Shown: in pieces, positions 13,085 through 24,827 of the stretch
Position numbering within the stretch: position 1 is the stretch's first letter
Layout of the letters: each line of letters begins with the position of its first letter
DNA from: Onchocerca lupi
Lineage: Eukaryota; Nematoda; Chromadorea; Rhabditida; Onchocercidae
Assembly (NCBI GenBank): GCA_028564675.1
Contig: JAOVVO010000009.1
Coordinates: 62,001-126,000, forward strand
Reading direction: 5' to 3'
Length of the DNA stretch: 64,000 nt
The notes under the pieces: model-generated
Database searches by the model: none
What the model was told of the DNA's origin: nothing
What the model saw: the letters and a program-made list of their open reading frames with translations, nothing else
Position numbers and translations under genes: made by a program

Positions 13085-13298
13085 TAAAATTCTTTTTAGA
13101 ATTACATGTTTTTGGTGGAAATTAAAGATCTGTGAAAAGATAGTTCCAATTATTCCACAACATGTTAAGTAAAATATGGAGCATATAAAATTTTAGTATA
13201 AATTTTCTCGAACAAACAATATATGAAAAAAAGCATTTCCATTAGAGTTTGATTCAATGACTTCGTTTGGTTCACTTCTTGTAACATTGTTGATTTTA

Positions 13299-13304
13299 AA
13301 TAAA
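13299..13304 (+). terminator. Poly(A) signal AATAAA of the proteasome beta-1 gene
   Basis: AATAAA lies 215 nt after the stop codon at 13082-13084 and about 93 nt before the AACAG acceptor at 13397. This spacing is what nematode operons usually show between the upstream poly(A) signal and the trans-splice site of the next gene. Confidence 0.6.
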
Positions 13305-13392
13305 GACAGTCCTGTGAATTTTTCCGCCACTATTTAGAGTTTTGAATTAAAAGAAGAGAAAACACGTATATGTCTGTACCAAAACATTTCTT

Positions 13393-13397
13393 AACAG
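13393..13397 (+). promoter_or_regulatory. Candidate trans-splice acceptor (TTCTTAACAG)
   Basis: A pyrimidine-rich acceptor ends at 13397, 13 nt before the ATG at 13410. No upstream exon of this gene was found between it and the proteasome poly(A) signal, so a spliced leader is a reasonable inference. Confidence 0.45.
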
Positions 13398-13409
13398 TTT
13401 AAAAAAACG

Positions 13410-16400
13410 ATGAGTAGTCTTCGAATTGTTGCATTCATTTGCATAATCTTAGCAGTAAGAGGATTTTCTCTTTTTCGAAATTACTTCTGCTGAAAGGCGG
13501 TTGTTCAAGAAGTGGAAATGTTGAACTCAGCTGCAGTTATACTGTTCGTCATTTTTGGTGCAGAAAGTTTTGTAAGTCCATCTCTGCTTAGAATTAATGA
13601 AATTTCAATTTAATTTCGATTATAATACCAAGCTAGGAGTGAAAAAGATTGGAACCAAAACATCTTGATTTTGTGGTCTGTAACATGGTTATTCGATTGG
13701 GTTCATTTGCAAGATGCCTTCCATGTAGGTCTTATGGTTAATTATTGTACCATGTATCTTTAAAACAAATAGGATGAAAGTTGGATGTTAAATGTATGAG
13801 AACTGCAGCTCGATGAAGAGAATGTGGTCCCTGATTTAGCACCTCATATTGATAATCCGATGGAGTTTGAATTCATTGAAGATGCCAATAAGAAGCATTA
13901 TCTGAAATCATTGTTTACCGAATCCTTTTATGAACCAGACTGTGATGGTAAACCCAGTGTTACGGTAAACTGTTAAATGATTTCATAAAAAACCAAAAGT
14001 TTATCGTGAAAATTTTCTTATAGAACTTATTCTAACATTTAGAGGCAAGATAATGTCTACAATGGTCATCGCTTGATAATTGTAGTTTTGTATCGCACTT
14101 TCTCAAATTGATAATTGTAGTTTTGTAATTATTAAACATATGTAACTTATTATGGTAATTAAATCATTCATGTTGTGAATTACGGTTTTCTTGCAAATTA
14201 TCGCTGTATTGATGCATATGCTGTAAGCTTTTCATGATTTTTATAGATCAAACCGATTTACTTTTGGCCTGGTCAGCGTATTGACCTTCGATGTGTAATG
14301 TGTCGTCGAGCATTTACTTTTAATGGATTAATGAAGCATTGGTGGTTTATGGAAGCGAAGGATGTCGAAAATGCATTGGAAGACATGAAAGTTTGACTTT
14401 TTTGTCAAGAAGCAGAATTTAGATGGTAAAACTTATTGTTCCCTCAGTCTATTTAACTGAGTAGTCTTTACACACATCCATACCTTGTCAAAACAAATCA
14501 TTCAATATTATGTATTTTTCGGTATGTGAAGCGATGTGCATTAGGTTGACGTGAAATGTGCTTCATTCAGTGATCGTGCTTTATTTACTCATTTATTTTT
14601 TGATTATGCAGATACTTTTTTTATTCTTCCTATTTTTTATCACATTTTCCTTTGTCCATCAGGAGCCAGTATATCTGATTATATAAGAATTTCGGATGTT
14701 TTAGAAGAAATCAGTGTTTAGCAAAATAGAAAGTATTATTAATCAAGTCGCTACATTAATTGAGTTGCCAAATCAGTTTGTACATGAATATCTAAAATTA
14801 TGGATAGTAATTGTGTTATTATTACATTTCAGAATCTCAAAAATTCACCTAAATGGAATCAACATTTGCTGACTTTAAGTGCCGATTATGGAGATAATAG
14901 ATGGCGTGATTTTGGTGCAATGCCTACTGGCTTCGATTCTGGGACAAATCCACGACCACAGACCGTATTCATACAGAGAAGAGGGATGCTAATTTTATTG
15001 CAGGTATTACTTTTATCACACTGTACAAACTATTCCATTCTCAATATATTTGTACTTATTCGCTCACTGTTTATATCATCTATTGAACATCCCGCAATTA
15101 TCCTTACTCAAAATAAGATTTTGTCTAGCCATACATATATTATTTTAACAACTCTAATGGTTTCAAATAAATATTCAAAAATTCTATTTTTTTTTAAAAC
15201 TCCGATTTCATCCTATCGTCTTATAAACTTGCTTATTTTTATTTCATGAGAATTTCGATTTTCTAGATTAGAATTTTAATGAATATAGCTTCATATCTGA
15301 ATTCACTACTATTATCTCGATTAATAGTATAATATTTGCTCATTTAAATCAAACGTATTTGATTTAGTCCCGATTTTTTCTTTGAATAATCAGATCGATA
15401 CGATGAAGCAATATATCACTGTAATAAAGGCTTTTCAAAAGAGCACATTTCATGTCTTTAATTTTTTTTAGTGCCTACTATACTCATTTACCTACTCATA
15501 TGTAAATATCTTTTAACATTTCTTTTAACTTGAACTTTTTCAATATTTGCTTCTCCGATAAGATCATAAATGCATTTAAATTTAAGTGACATTTTAAACT
15601 TAATATGAAACTTAAAAAGAGATTTCCAGCCAACATCCGAGAATGAAGGTCTGTATCGTTGCTTGGATACTGCCTCCAGAAATGTCTTGCATTTCATTTA
15701 TTATCTGATTGCCATGCAACCTCTTTTCATTTACCTTAAGTAAGTAATTTTCTTCATAAAAAAGCTGACGGTCATAATAAATACTTCTGCCGAAAGAAGA
15801 AAAAAATACTTTAATGACTATTTTGCAATCTTTTTCGCGTCATTTTTGTTTAACATTTGCTTTCTTTGACCGCATCATATCTAGAACACAAGCTTAAAAC
15901 TTTATCTCAGCCTGAGTTACCCTTCTATTCGCTTTTATAATTTAAAAAGCAATTCCTGTTAATTTTCATATTAGAATAAACTGCGAAGTAAATTTTGTAT
16001 TGATCACTTTATCTTTTCACTATTAATGATTAAACTCAAATAATTCTAATCTTGATTCCCAAGCCCGAATGGTGAAGAACAAATCTCTCAGATTGGTATG
16101 TTCATGTTTTTATTATTTTTAGTATTTTATCATATATTTAATTGCACATCTATTTGTGAAATAAGTTATAGATATGGCATCGAAAAGCGAAATAAATTTA
16201 AATATTTGTCGATGAGAGCTAAACAATTCAAATATTTACTCAGAATTTCAACAGATTAATAAATGATGTATAATTTTGAATAACTAGTGATGGATCAAAA
16301 ATAATGTGGAATAAAATATTCCATCCATGTCATTAAATATTAATATATCAAGTTGCTTTCAGAATTCTTTAAAAAAAATTTCTATTCTTCATCGTGTTAT

Positions 16401-17993
16401 TTGGTGTTTGTATAACTTTGGTCTAAAAACACGAGAATTATGATAATTCAAAAAAAAAAACTGGTTGATTTACAAGGCTGGCAAGAAAATAACAGGATTT
16501 TTGATTCAATACAATTGAATTTAATTTATTTCAATTGATTAAAAAATGAAATTGATGGAAAGAGCCGAATTTTTTGTGCAGAAAATGAGTGTCCGGAATC
16601 ACGAGGTTTCCCTGATTCAAACTGGAAATTCCGTCACATTCCTCCTACCTATATACGTGATGCATTCGGGATGTGCGCTATGAATTGGTCATTGTGTCTC
16701 GATTGGGTATTTTTCTTTTGATAATTTTTTTGGTTTTTCATGTGCAGTGATTTTTAAATCACTTAAAGAAATGATTGATTTATTAAAAAAAAAAAAAAAA
16801 AAAAAGAAAAAAAAAGGGAACGAATAATCATTTGCATGTCAAACATGAATCGCCATTGCGATCGTCGATGCAAGTTAACAGTTAATTCGATGAGATAAAG
16901 TTTTCGTTCCCTCATTATTCTTTCATTCAACTAAATAGCAGTCACCTTAATTCATTTTTCTTTAAGTAATAAATAATCATTTTTAAGAATGGGAATAGAG
17001 AAGTTATCTTTAATCAGATATTCGAAATTTCAGATAGTAAGTGATAACAATATGAATGAGAAGATCAACTGGAATTTGCATGGACGTTCGAGAGATGCCG
17101 AATTGGCTGAAAAGTATGCGAATTTAAAAATTCATTTGCAATGGAGTGAATGGTCATCATGCGAGCAAGGTACTACAGTGAGGACTAGAGAAGGTGATTT
17201 TTTTTAATTTCATGAACTATAAAAAATGTCTTAAAGCTTCTGAGAATGTCGAATTTTCAGGTCATTGTTACTTGAGAAAGATAGATCCAAGTAAGGATGT
17301 GGGACAGATGATAGGCGGTATGTTTGCTGCTTACGATCTATTCAACTGGGTGGCAAGGCTAAAGAATCATATGTCAAAAATTCCCGAATTCAATATTACT
17401 GGTATACGTCTTTACAGGTGCCGCAATTGATCGGAATCCTTTATCCATTCCTTCTTCTTGTTATTTAAATTTTTTCTTACAAATAAAATTAATTTGAATT
17501 TAAAACAACAAAGCTTGATATAAAAGAACCGATGAAACTCATCACTGCTGATGGATTCCTGTTTCAGTGGACTGGTATCAAAATTGATTCATGAAGGTGC
17601 ATTCGGCGGTGACAAAATATATGACGATTGTTACACTGTTTGTACTAAAGTTACACTTTTTCTTTCAGCTTTATTAAGCTCAAATTTATATCGGCTTTAT
17701 CTTGTTTAATATTAGTCTAAAAATTCTTCAGCAATACTGTGATGAATTTAAAACTGAATAGAATTTCTTTTCAGATGAAAGATATTTTCTTTAAAACTCC
17801 AAAAGTGACGAAACGCTGGATCTCTGCAATTTTCGCTGCATTTGGAATTGACGATGCCGAATCAATGTTGAAAATTAGCGATCGATTATGCCTATATTAT
17901 TACAACAAACCGACGATACGAACTGATGAAGTACCAGCTAGCGTCTTCGTTGGTACCCATCTTGTAGATACACAACGTTGTCCAACTCTTTAA
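13410..17993 (+). CDS. Secreted cysteine-rich protein with Ig-like and TSP1-like segments (family not recognised)
   Basis: Predicted exons: 13410-13454 (possible first exon), then 13497 or 13518 to 13571, 13809-13964, 14247-14390, 14833-15003, 16582-16706, 17034-17193, 17261-17417, 17568-17649, 17775-17993. Either start (ATG 13410 or 13518) gives a hydrophobic signal peptide. FWPGQRIDLRCVMCRRAF followed by HWWF looks like one strand pair of an immunoglobulin fold. LQWSEWSSCEQGT followed by RTREGHCYLRK looks like a short thrombospondin type 1 motif. The C terminus ends VDTQRCPTL. Phases agree except between exons ending 15003 and starting 16582, where one small exon of length 1 mod 3 appears to be missing in a 1.58-kb intron. 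A FAM187-like relation is possible but is only a guess. Confidence 0.68.
14073..14127 (+). repeat. 20-bp direct repeat in an intron
   Basis: The same 20 bp (ttgataattgtagttttgta) occurs at 14073-14092 and 14108-14127, 35 bp apart, in an intron of the secreted protein gene. Confidence 0.85.
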
Positions 17994-18537
17994 ATCACAG
18001 AAACTTATATTCTTCAGAATTCATTCGTTAATTTGCTGTCAGAATCGAAATTATATAGTTTCATTTTTGAAATAAAAGTTGTATATTTCGAAGCCTTTTA
18101 AGCATTTTCAAATTCTCTTTCGTGCTTATCCATCATCAGATTTTATTTTGTTGTTTAGTAGTTTGTTTCTATAACACGACTTCTGATTACTTGACTTGCT
18201 TTTTTGCTCATCATGGAATCCCATTCAGTTTTTTTTTTTTTTTTTTTTCGCTTCTTTTTAACAAAATTTCATGTTACTTAATTATTTTTCTTTCAGCAAA
18301 ATCACTTCCAACCGCAACTGCTTCATTATTTTATCTCAAATAAGATAGTTGTATCGTTGCATTGACGCAATATATTTTTCTTGTTTTGAACGAAATAGAA
18401 ATGTTTAAATCCATAGTACAAAATTCAGCAGCTACATTTTACAAATTATCGTACTTAAACTGATACTACATTTTAACAAGCAGTGCTACAGTGAAGAAGA
18501 TCGGTATTAGAGAGGTGAGCCGTAGAAAATAGATGCG

Positions 18538-18798
18538 GAGGAGATCTATTGATCTCTATAAGTGATGTGAATGAGTTTGATTTTTGCGAAAATTACAACT
18601 TAAAAAAAGCATCATTCTAATTTGATGTTCATATTCTTCGACTTCACAACCACCTTGCAAGCTGCCTTTTGTTACAAATGACTGTAGGTCACCACAAGCA
18701 ACTCTAAGTTTTTGATATCAAATCACTGCACTATTAAGAGCGATAAGTCATTTCAGCGTGCGTATGTTTACAAACATTTGAAAGCTATTATCGAAAGT
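18538..18798 (+). repeat. Left arm of a perfect 261-bp inverted repeat
   Basis: Exact reverse complement of 21941-22201 by direct comparison, with no indels (paired positions always sum to 40739). It starts gaggagatct and ends tcgaaagt. The flanking bases (atgcg on the left, tgtca beyond the right arm) do not form a target-site duplication. Confidence 0.93.
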
Positions 18799-20795
18799 AA
18801 GGACATCAAAAAATCAGAACGAATTATGATACACTGCTATTGTTTTGTCCTCCTTAAACTTCAAGATCGAAATCACTGGCACTGCACAAGTCTACTGAAT
18901 CTAAATTACCAATCAATCTGATTTATTCTCTTGCTACTTCATCATTTTTTATATTGCTTGTTATAGTTGGTTTTTTTGCAACTCGAAGGCCTGACGATTC
19001 TGTGTCATCATAAAACGTTTCTCCAGAAATACCAAGAAAAGTTTTCAGTATTGTGTTAATCAAGTCAAAATCTGTCAATAAAAAGAGCTCTCTGAATTAA
19101 AAAAACTGAATTTTAATTTAACTAAGTTTGGTTTAAATTACTGCCTTTAGTTAATTAATTGATAGAATAGGATCTTAATCGACAACCGATTGGATTTCCC
19201 ATGAAAATTTTTGCGACAAAGTATCCGGTTAATCTATAGAAAACATTACATATTTCACACAATGATTCTTCAAACTCCACGGTGGATTTACACTTTTACT
19301 GTTAGTATTTATTTTCCACTTCTAACTGCAGGAAACTATTTTTGCGTTCAAACAAAACTGCAAATATGGAATAGTGGAAAAACTATGATTATCAAGTTAT
19401 ATTTGATTTGATGATGTATTTTTCATTAATCATAATTTTTGAAAAATACGATGCATTTTGGTACCTTTTTATTCAGGAGTTTCTCGATTTTTGTAAATTT
19501 TGACCGAGGTTTCTGAAAAAGGAGAGAAACATGGAAAATTTAGTGTCTTCTGTTAGAATTTAATGTCTTTTATCTTAGTTTTTTTTTTTTTTTCTTAAAT
19601 AGAATGTAATTTGAAAAATTTGATCCAAAAATTTAGTTTAACTTCTTTGGCATTATTTTGGTGATTCTTTTCTCAAAATTGTCACTCATAGTGCCATCCT
19701 CTCTGAACTGCATGACTAAGACTGTTTATCCAAATTTTTAACTAAGCGGTTCTTGCCTTGTATCGATAAGTGAAATCTGTAAGAGAAATTCATCAGAAAA
19801 AATCGAATACTTCCCTTCCTCTGAAAGATGTAAATTGATGAAAAAGCTCTGATATGTTACTGCGGTGACGACAGCGGTGATGGCGGTGGTAATGGTGATG
19901 GCGGTAACGATCGGAACGGGAAGTATCGAACATCTCTGAATTTCGGGGTAATAGATGGTGTGCAACCCAAATGACCCCGTCATCATCCACTCCTCTTTTG
20001 TATGCAATTCATCACGCAAACAAAACAAGAGTGCTTCTTTTTTTAAATTTAATTGATTTACTGATTCTTCTGCTGAAGTTTGATTTTCAGAAATAAATTG
20101 TCATTTACATACAACACGCATTCATACCTTCGATGTCTCCTCCCCGCGATTATTTGTCGACCTTTCCCATATTCTTCCCAATTTTGCAACCAACCGCTGA
20201 TGACAGTAGCTGTCAATTCAGATAATCATTCACCATTTCTTCACCTGAATATTCGGATTTACAAGGCAGTGGTTCATTTTAGCTATGCAGTGGCTGCTAA
20301 AAATTTTTTACATTCTCTATAGGGTTACTTTATTCTGAATTTCACAAATGCTCGTGAAAATACTGAGAAGTCAGGAGCGTGAAAAATGGATTGATATGTA
20401 TTAGCATTTTCCAGTTCTGAGAAATATGAATGGAGGGAGAGAAGCGAGAATGATCACGAAATTGAAAAACAGGATTAGAGGAATATTATTAAAAGAATTT
20501 TCAATATTATTTAGCATAATTCGCTTATGATCGAAAGAAATCAAGCCTTCAGGATTGTTTCATTCGAATTTTCTTTATGTCTTATTCTTTGACATGTAAC
20601 ATCGAAATATTTGAAATTTTTATTTGTAGAATTAATCTTTCATAAAAATGCTGCAAGTATTATGTGTAACTGAAATATCAGTGTGAGCTTCTTCAGATTT
20701 TTATTTATAGAATTGGAAATTTGGTGAAAACTAGTATTTAAAGATAGCAAATATCAATAACAATAAACGATTGCAGATGACTTATTCCAATTATT

Positions 20796-20835
20796 TCTGG
20801 TAGGAAATACCTTCTATAGTGTATTTCCCACCAGA
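20796..20835. repeat. Hairpin, 15-bp arms
   Basis: Arms 20796-20810 and 20821-20835 pair with one mismatch around a 10-nt loop. It lies inside the spacer of the large inverted repeat. Confidence 0.7.
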
Positions 20836-21501
20836 TTTCCGTATTAAAAGTTCGTTTCTTATAAGGCCTGTTTTTATTTAGCCAAAATGCGTCTTTTACT
20901 TCAGATACTTCCATTTCTGAGGCAAATTTAAATTATTAATAACCTTCTTTGAGAATAGTTCTGGTCTAAAATCCATCCCAATACATTTTGTGAATCCAAA
21001 ACTGCTTGTAATTTGGTAAAGGCAATACCATAAAACGGTATTTAAATTGTAAATGTGTCAAAGAATGTTGCCAGCATAGTTGCTGATTTAACCTTGTTCG
21101 TGTTATTACTCCAACTAGCTATTTTTACAAATAATTCTGATCATTCATTTGATGAGAGAGTCACTGCGAATCGCAGTTGATCAACAATCATCCAAATAAC
21201 CCATCAGAGTGCAATAGTTGTTCATCCAATGCTGTTTGTATTCATTGGTTCACTTACTTTCTACTTCTGTACCTATATTAACAACAGTCAAGCTTTACCT
21301 TCAGCTCATTTATTCATTTCCATTCTCTCAAACAAGGTGGTCCAGACAATTTCAGATTATCATTGGTTGTCAGTGAATATATTTTGATTTGCTATGTGCT
21401 CATCTGATTGGGCTGTCTTACACAACACTATTTTCACATCTGGTTCTCTTGGTTTCAAAGCAAATATTCAGACCGTTTTTGCTCCACTGAAAGTGGACGA
21501 A

Positions 21502-21528
21502 CTTCTACCATATTTGGTATGGTAGAAG
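21502..21528. repeat. Hairpin, 11-bp arms
   Basis: Arms 21502-21512 and 21518-21528 are exact reverse complements around a 5-nt loop. Confidence 0.75.
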
Positions 21529-21940
21529 CTTTAACTTGCCGAGCTTACAAATTAACTAACTTGTAAATATGCTTCAAGGGAAAAAAATCTGTAAGATAGA
21601 CTTTGCTGGACTGGATAATTTTAGCTTGGGTGTTTCTTAAATAATAAGCGCTTAAAATGATGATTTTCCTAAAAGACTGAAATGGTGATAAAAATATGCA
21701 AAATATATAATTAGTCCTTTTAATGCAATTAGTGCTTTAATAATTGGGTTAATCTTCATAAAAGTTTTAAAATGGACCTGTATTTGAATTGAAAATCCCT
21801 GAAGTGGAATATTTTCTTACTATTTTTTCTAAAGAAATTTTCTTTCTTTCTGTAATATTTCCTTTTTTGGAGTTTAAGAAAGGTTAAACATTGGTAGTAC
21901 ATTTTACATTTTACTTCATTCCCGATTTCTTGGTGTTTTC

Positions 21941-22201
21941 ACTTTCGATAATAGCTTTCAAATGTTTGTAAACATACGCACGCTGAAATGACTTATCGCT
22001 CTTAATAGTGCAGTGATTTGATATCAAAAACTTAGAGTTGCTTGTGGTGACCTACAGTCATTTGTAACAAAAGGCAGCTTGCAAGGTGGTTGTGAAGTCG
22101 AAGAATATGAACATCAAATTAGAATGATGCTTTTTTTAAGTTGTAATTTTCGCAAAAATCAAACTCATTCACATCACTTATAGAGATCAATAGATCTCCT
22201 C
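21941..22201 (-). repeat. Right arm of a perfect 261-bp inverted repeat
   Basis: Exact reverse complement of 18538-18798. On the inner side, a short stretch of weaker similarity seems to continue, with mostly A/G and C/T differences, so the perfect part may be the recently converted core of an older duplication. Confidence 0.93.
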
Positions 22202-24686
22202 TGTCACCTCCAAAGTTTCCTTTAGCTCGTCAGTTTCAATAGCCCTGCTCATTGCAGCATTAATGCCACAATTCTGGATGAGAATTTTACATAAAACGTA
22301 TAAAATTATGGTTTAACCTACATCAAGTTCATACTGTGCATTGGAATCTGGAAAATTATTTTTTAATTGGTATTGTCTTGTTCTTTTCTCTTCCATTTCT
22401 ACTATATACTGATCTCAATTTTTCCCCTTTAAAAAATGTTAGGCAATGTGCATATTTTGCCGTGAAATATTCCGTGGTAACATCTGCTACGAATACCGAA
22501 GGAAGAGAAAGAAGAAATGAAAACCGATACTATTTCTCAGCAACAGTTCACGCATGCTTGCGTCTCTTGCAAGTTCAAGTAATAAATCATAATGAAAAGT
22601 TAGTTGAGGTAATAGAACCAATCGATAGATAACCGCTTTGGGATCCAAAATGAAATAATCAACCAGTTTCTAAATTTAGAAAGTACAAGAAACGCTATTC
22701 TTCCTTCTGTTTCCAAATGTGTTCTTCTTGAGACATTAGAGTAAGCTCATGTTAATGTTCTCTATTGTTTCGCGAAATGAATGACTGATGCTAACTTCAG
22801 TTATTATGTTAAAAAACAAAACTAATATTTGTACATTAAAAAATGCCTTTTTTGAAAATGTTCCATTTTTATTTCAAAGTTCGAAGGCTGGAAAAAAAAA
22901 TTGAGCGAAGAGATAGGGTTTCCTACCGTAATCGAAAGCCGTAATAGTTCATGTCTGAAAGTTTCGTTCCTCACTTTTTCCCCATACAACCAACACTTAC
23001 CAATTAATTTTAATTCAGTAATGGCGTCTTAATTCAGTTTTGTCCTCTAACTTGTTTTTATGATTGAAAAACCCAGATGTATACTTTATTCGTTTGTGTA
23101 TTCTTTTTACCTAGCGTTCTCTTTTTGTTCTCCCATTTTATAAGTCTGATTTGATTTATAGCATGAATTAATTGAAATCCTTATCTAAATGGCAATTGAT
23201 AGGCACATCTAAGGAAAAAAGACGTTTTGAATGCAGGCATATAGAAGTTCATTATATTAACTGTAGAATTTGTATCAACATTATTTTAAAGCAGTCTGTT
23301 AAATTTATTTCAATTATAAATGATGCCAGTTTCTAAACAACAAGAAGACGATGGCAGATGTCTTTATTGTTATAACTTTCCTTATTATCACTAATTTATA
23401 ATTCATTATTCATTCCTATTATAATCTCTCTTATCACAATATTAATCAATGTTAAACTAATTCTAAATAGCTTTCGCCATTAGTAATAATGATCATACTG
23501 ATGACAGCAATTGAAAACAGTGAAATAATCGGTTTAAAAAATGAAATGATTAAAATCGAACTAATAGAAAGGTTGCGGAACCGTAATTTGTCTGAATGCG
23601 GTGTAATAAAAGTAGAGGTGGGTTGAATTTGTCAAAAGATAAGATAGATGGGAAGGACAGGAAAAGACGGGACATGCACCTATCATTCCTCGGTGGTTTC
23701 TTTCTCAAATAACCTGTTCCGATTTTTCAACACAAAAGCGCAATATCATTTTTCATCGTTTGCTACGAACTTCTCCACAATCGATGTTGTCCTAATAGTC
23801 TAGTTAGGATGGCTTTTTGAGCTACACAAAGCAGGAGTGATTCACAGATTATGAAAAACTGCTAGTAGGTAACTACCTAAACCAAATCATTTGTCTAAAT
23901 TACATATCTTTACGGAATTGTGTCAAAGTTGTTTATATTTACAAATAAATTTAAATTTGACAGTGAAGCGTTAAGAAATCGGTGTAAAAAACGTAATAAC
24001 TTGGATAAATAAAATGATATATATTCGGTGTTGCAATCGAAAAAATTATGTTAATGTTATAATTGTTGCATGTAGCAATCGATTAATTTTAAGCAGCTTT
24101 GCATCTTTTAATCCAAATACTAAATTGTAAAATTGCTGTGATTAGACTTCAGTGAACATAAAATTTGATGATGAAGAATTGCGATCATATCAAGATGATA
24201 ATTTTCATGCTAAGCTGATATTTATGTCAAAGCAATGTTTCTGAAACAAAACCCAAGCAGATTGATGATTGGCTTCCAGTGCAGTGAAGAAACTGAATAT
24301 TTTCAAGGCTCATTTCTCTTATTTTATGTGTGAGAGTAGCGAAATAATTAGCTTGGAGAAGCACAAAAGTCCTCATGTTATTCTATTATTTCCATGATCT
24401 GTGCACTCCAACTTTGCTTTTTTGTATCTCTTACAACTTCTTATTTCCTTACCCACCCTTTTATGAAGTTTCATTCATCTCATGCATATTCAAAATCAGG
24501 TAATAGAATAAACACTAACCATTGGATTTAGCAGAAACACTAGTGTTCCATGAACTGATATTCTGCAAGCTATTATCTTTTTACTCAAATTTCTGATTTC
24601 AGATGGATAAAGGATGAAGAAAGAGACATATTCTAAGCTAAAAATCTGACATTGCACTTCAATGCGAAAAATTTCTAGATTTCGAC

Positions 24687-24827
24687 GAATTCCAGCTTGA
24701 TTTTTCTTCGTTGTAATATCTCTACCTGAAAGTAATGGTAATATTACAATAAAGGGAATTTCAACTTGATATTCCATTTGTTGTAATATTTTTGCTTTAA
24801 AGTAATGATAAACGTTTGTCTTGAATT
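24687..24827 (+). repeat. Diverged tandem duplication of about 70 bp
   Basis: Two adjacent units each contain, in order, a ttcAacTTGAT-like block, TTGTAATAT and AAAGTAATGrTAA. Many bases differ between the units. Confidence 0.5.

Larger units (their letters stand above)
18799..21940. other. 3142-bp spacer between inverted repeat arms
   Basis: No transposase or other protein was recognised inside. Around 19862-19915 there is a GGTGAT/GGC-rich patch. Two short hairpins with arms of 15 and 11 bp are present. Confidence 0.6.

Noticed and set aside
19738..20028. His/Arg-rich and Thr-rich overlapping frames on the minus strand
   Set aside because: They come from a GGTGAT/GGC-rich simple patch and have no splice context or domain.
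22336..22632. 98-codon frame with a hydrophobic start on the plus strand
   Set aside because: A signal-anchor-like N terminus but no known motif, no acceptor support and no neighbouring exon; may be a chance frame.
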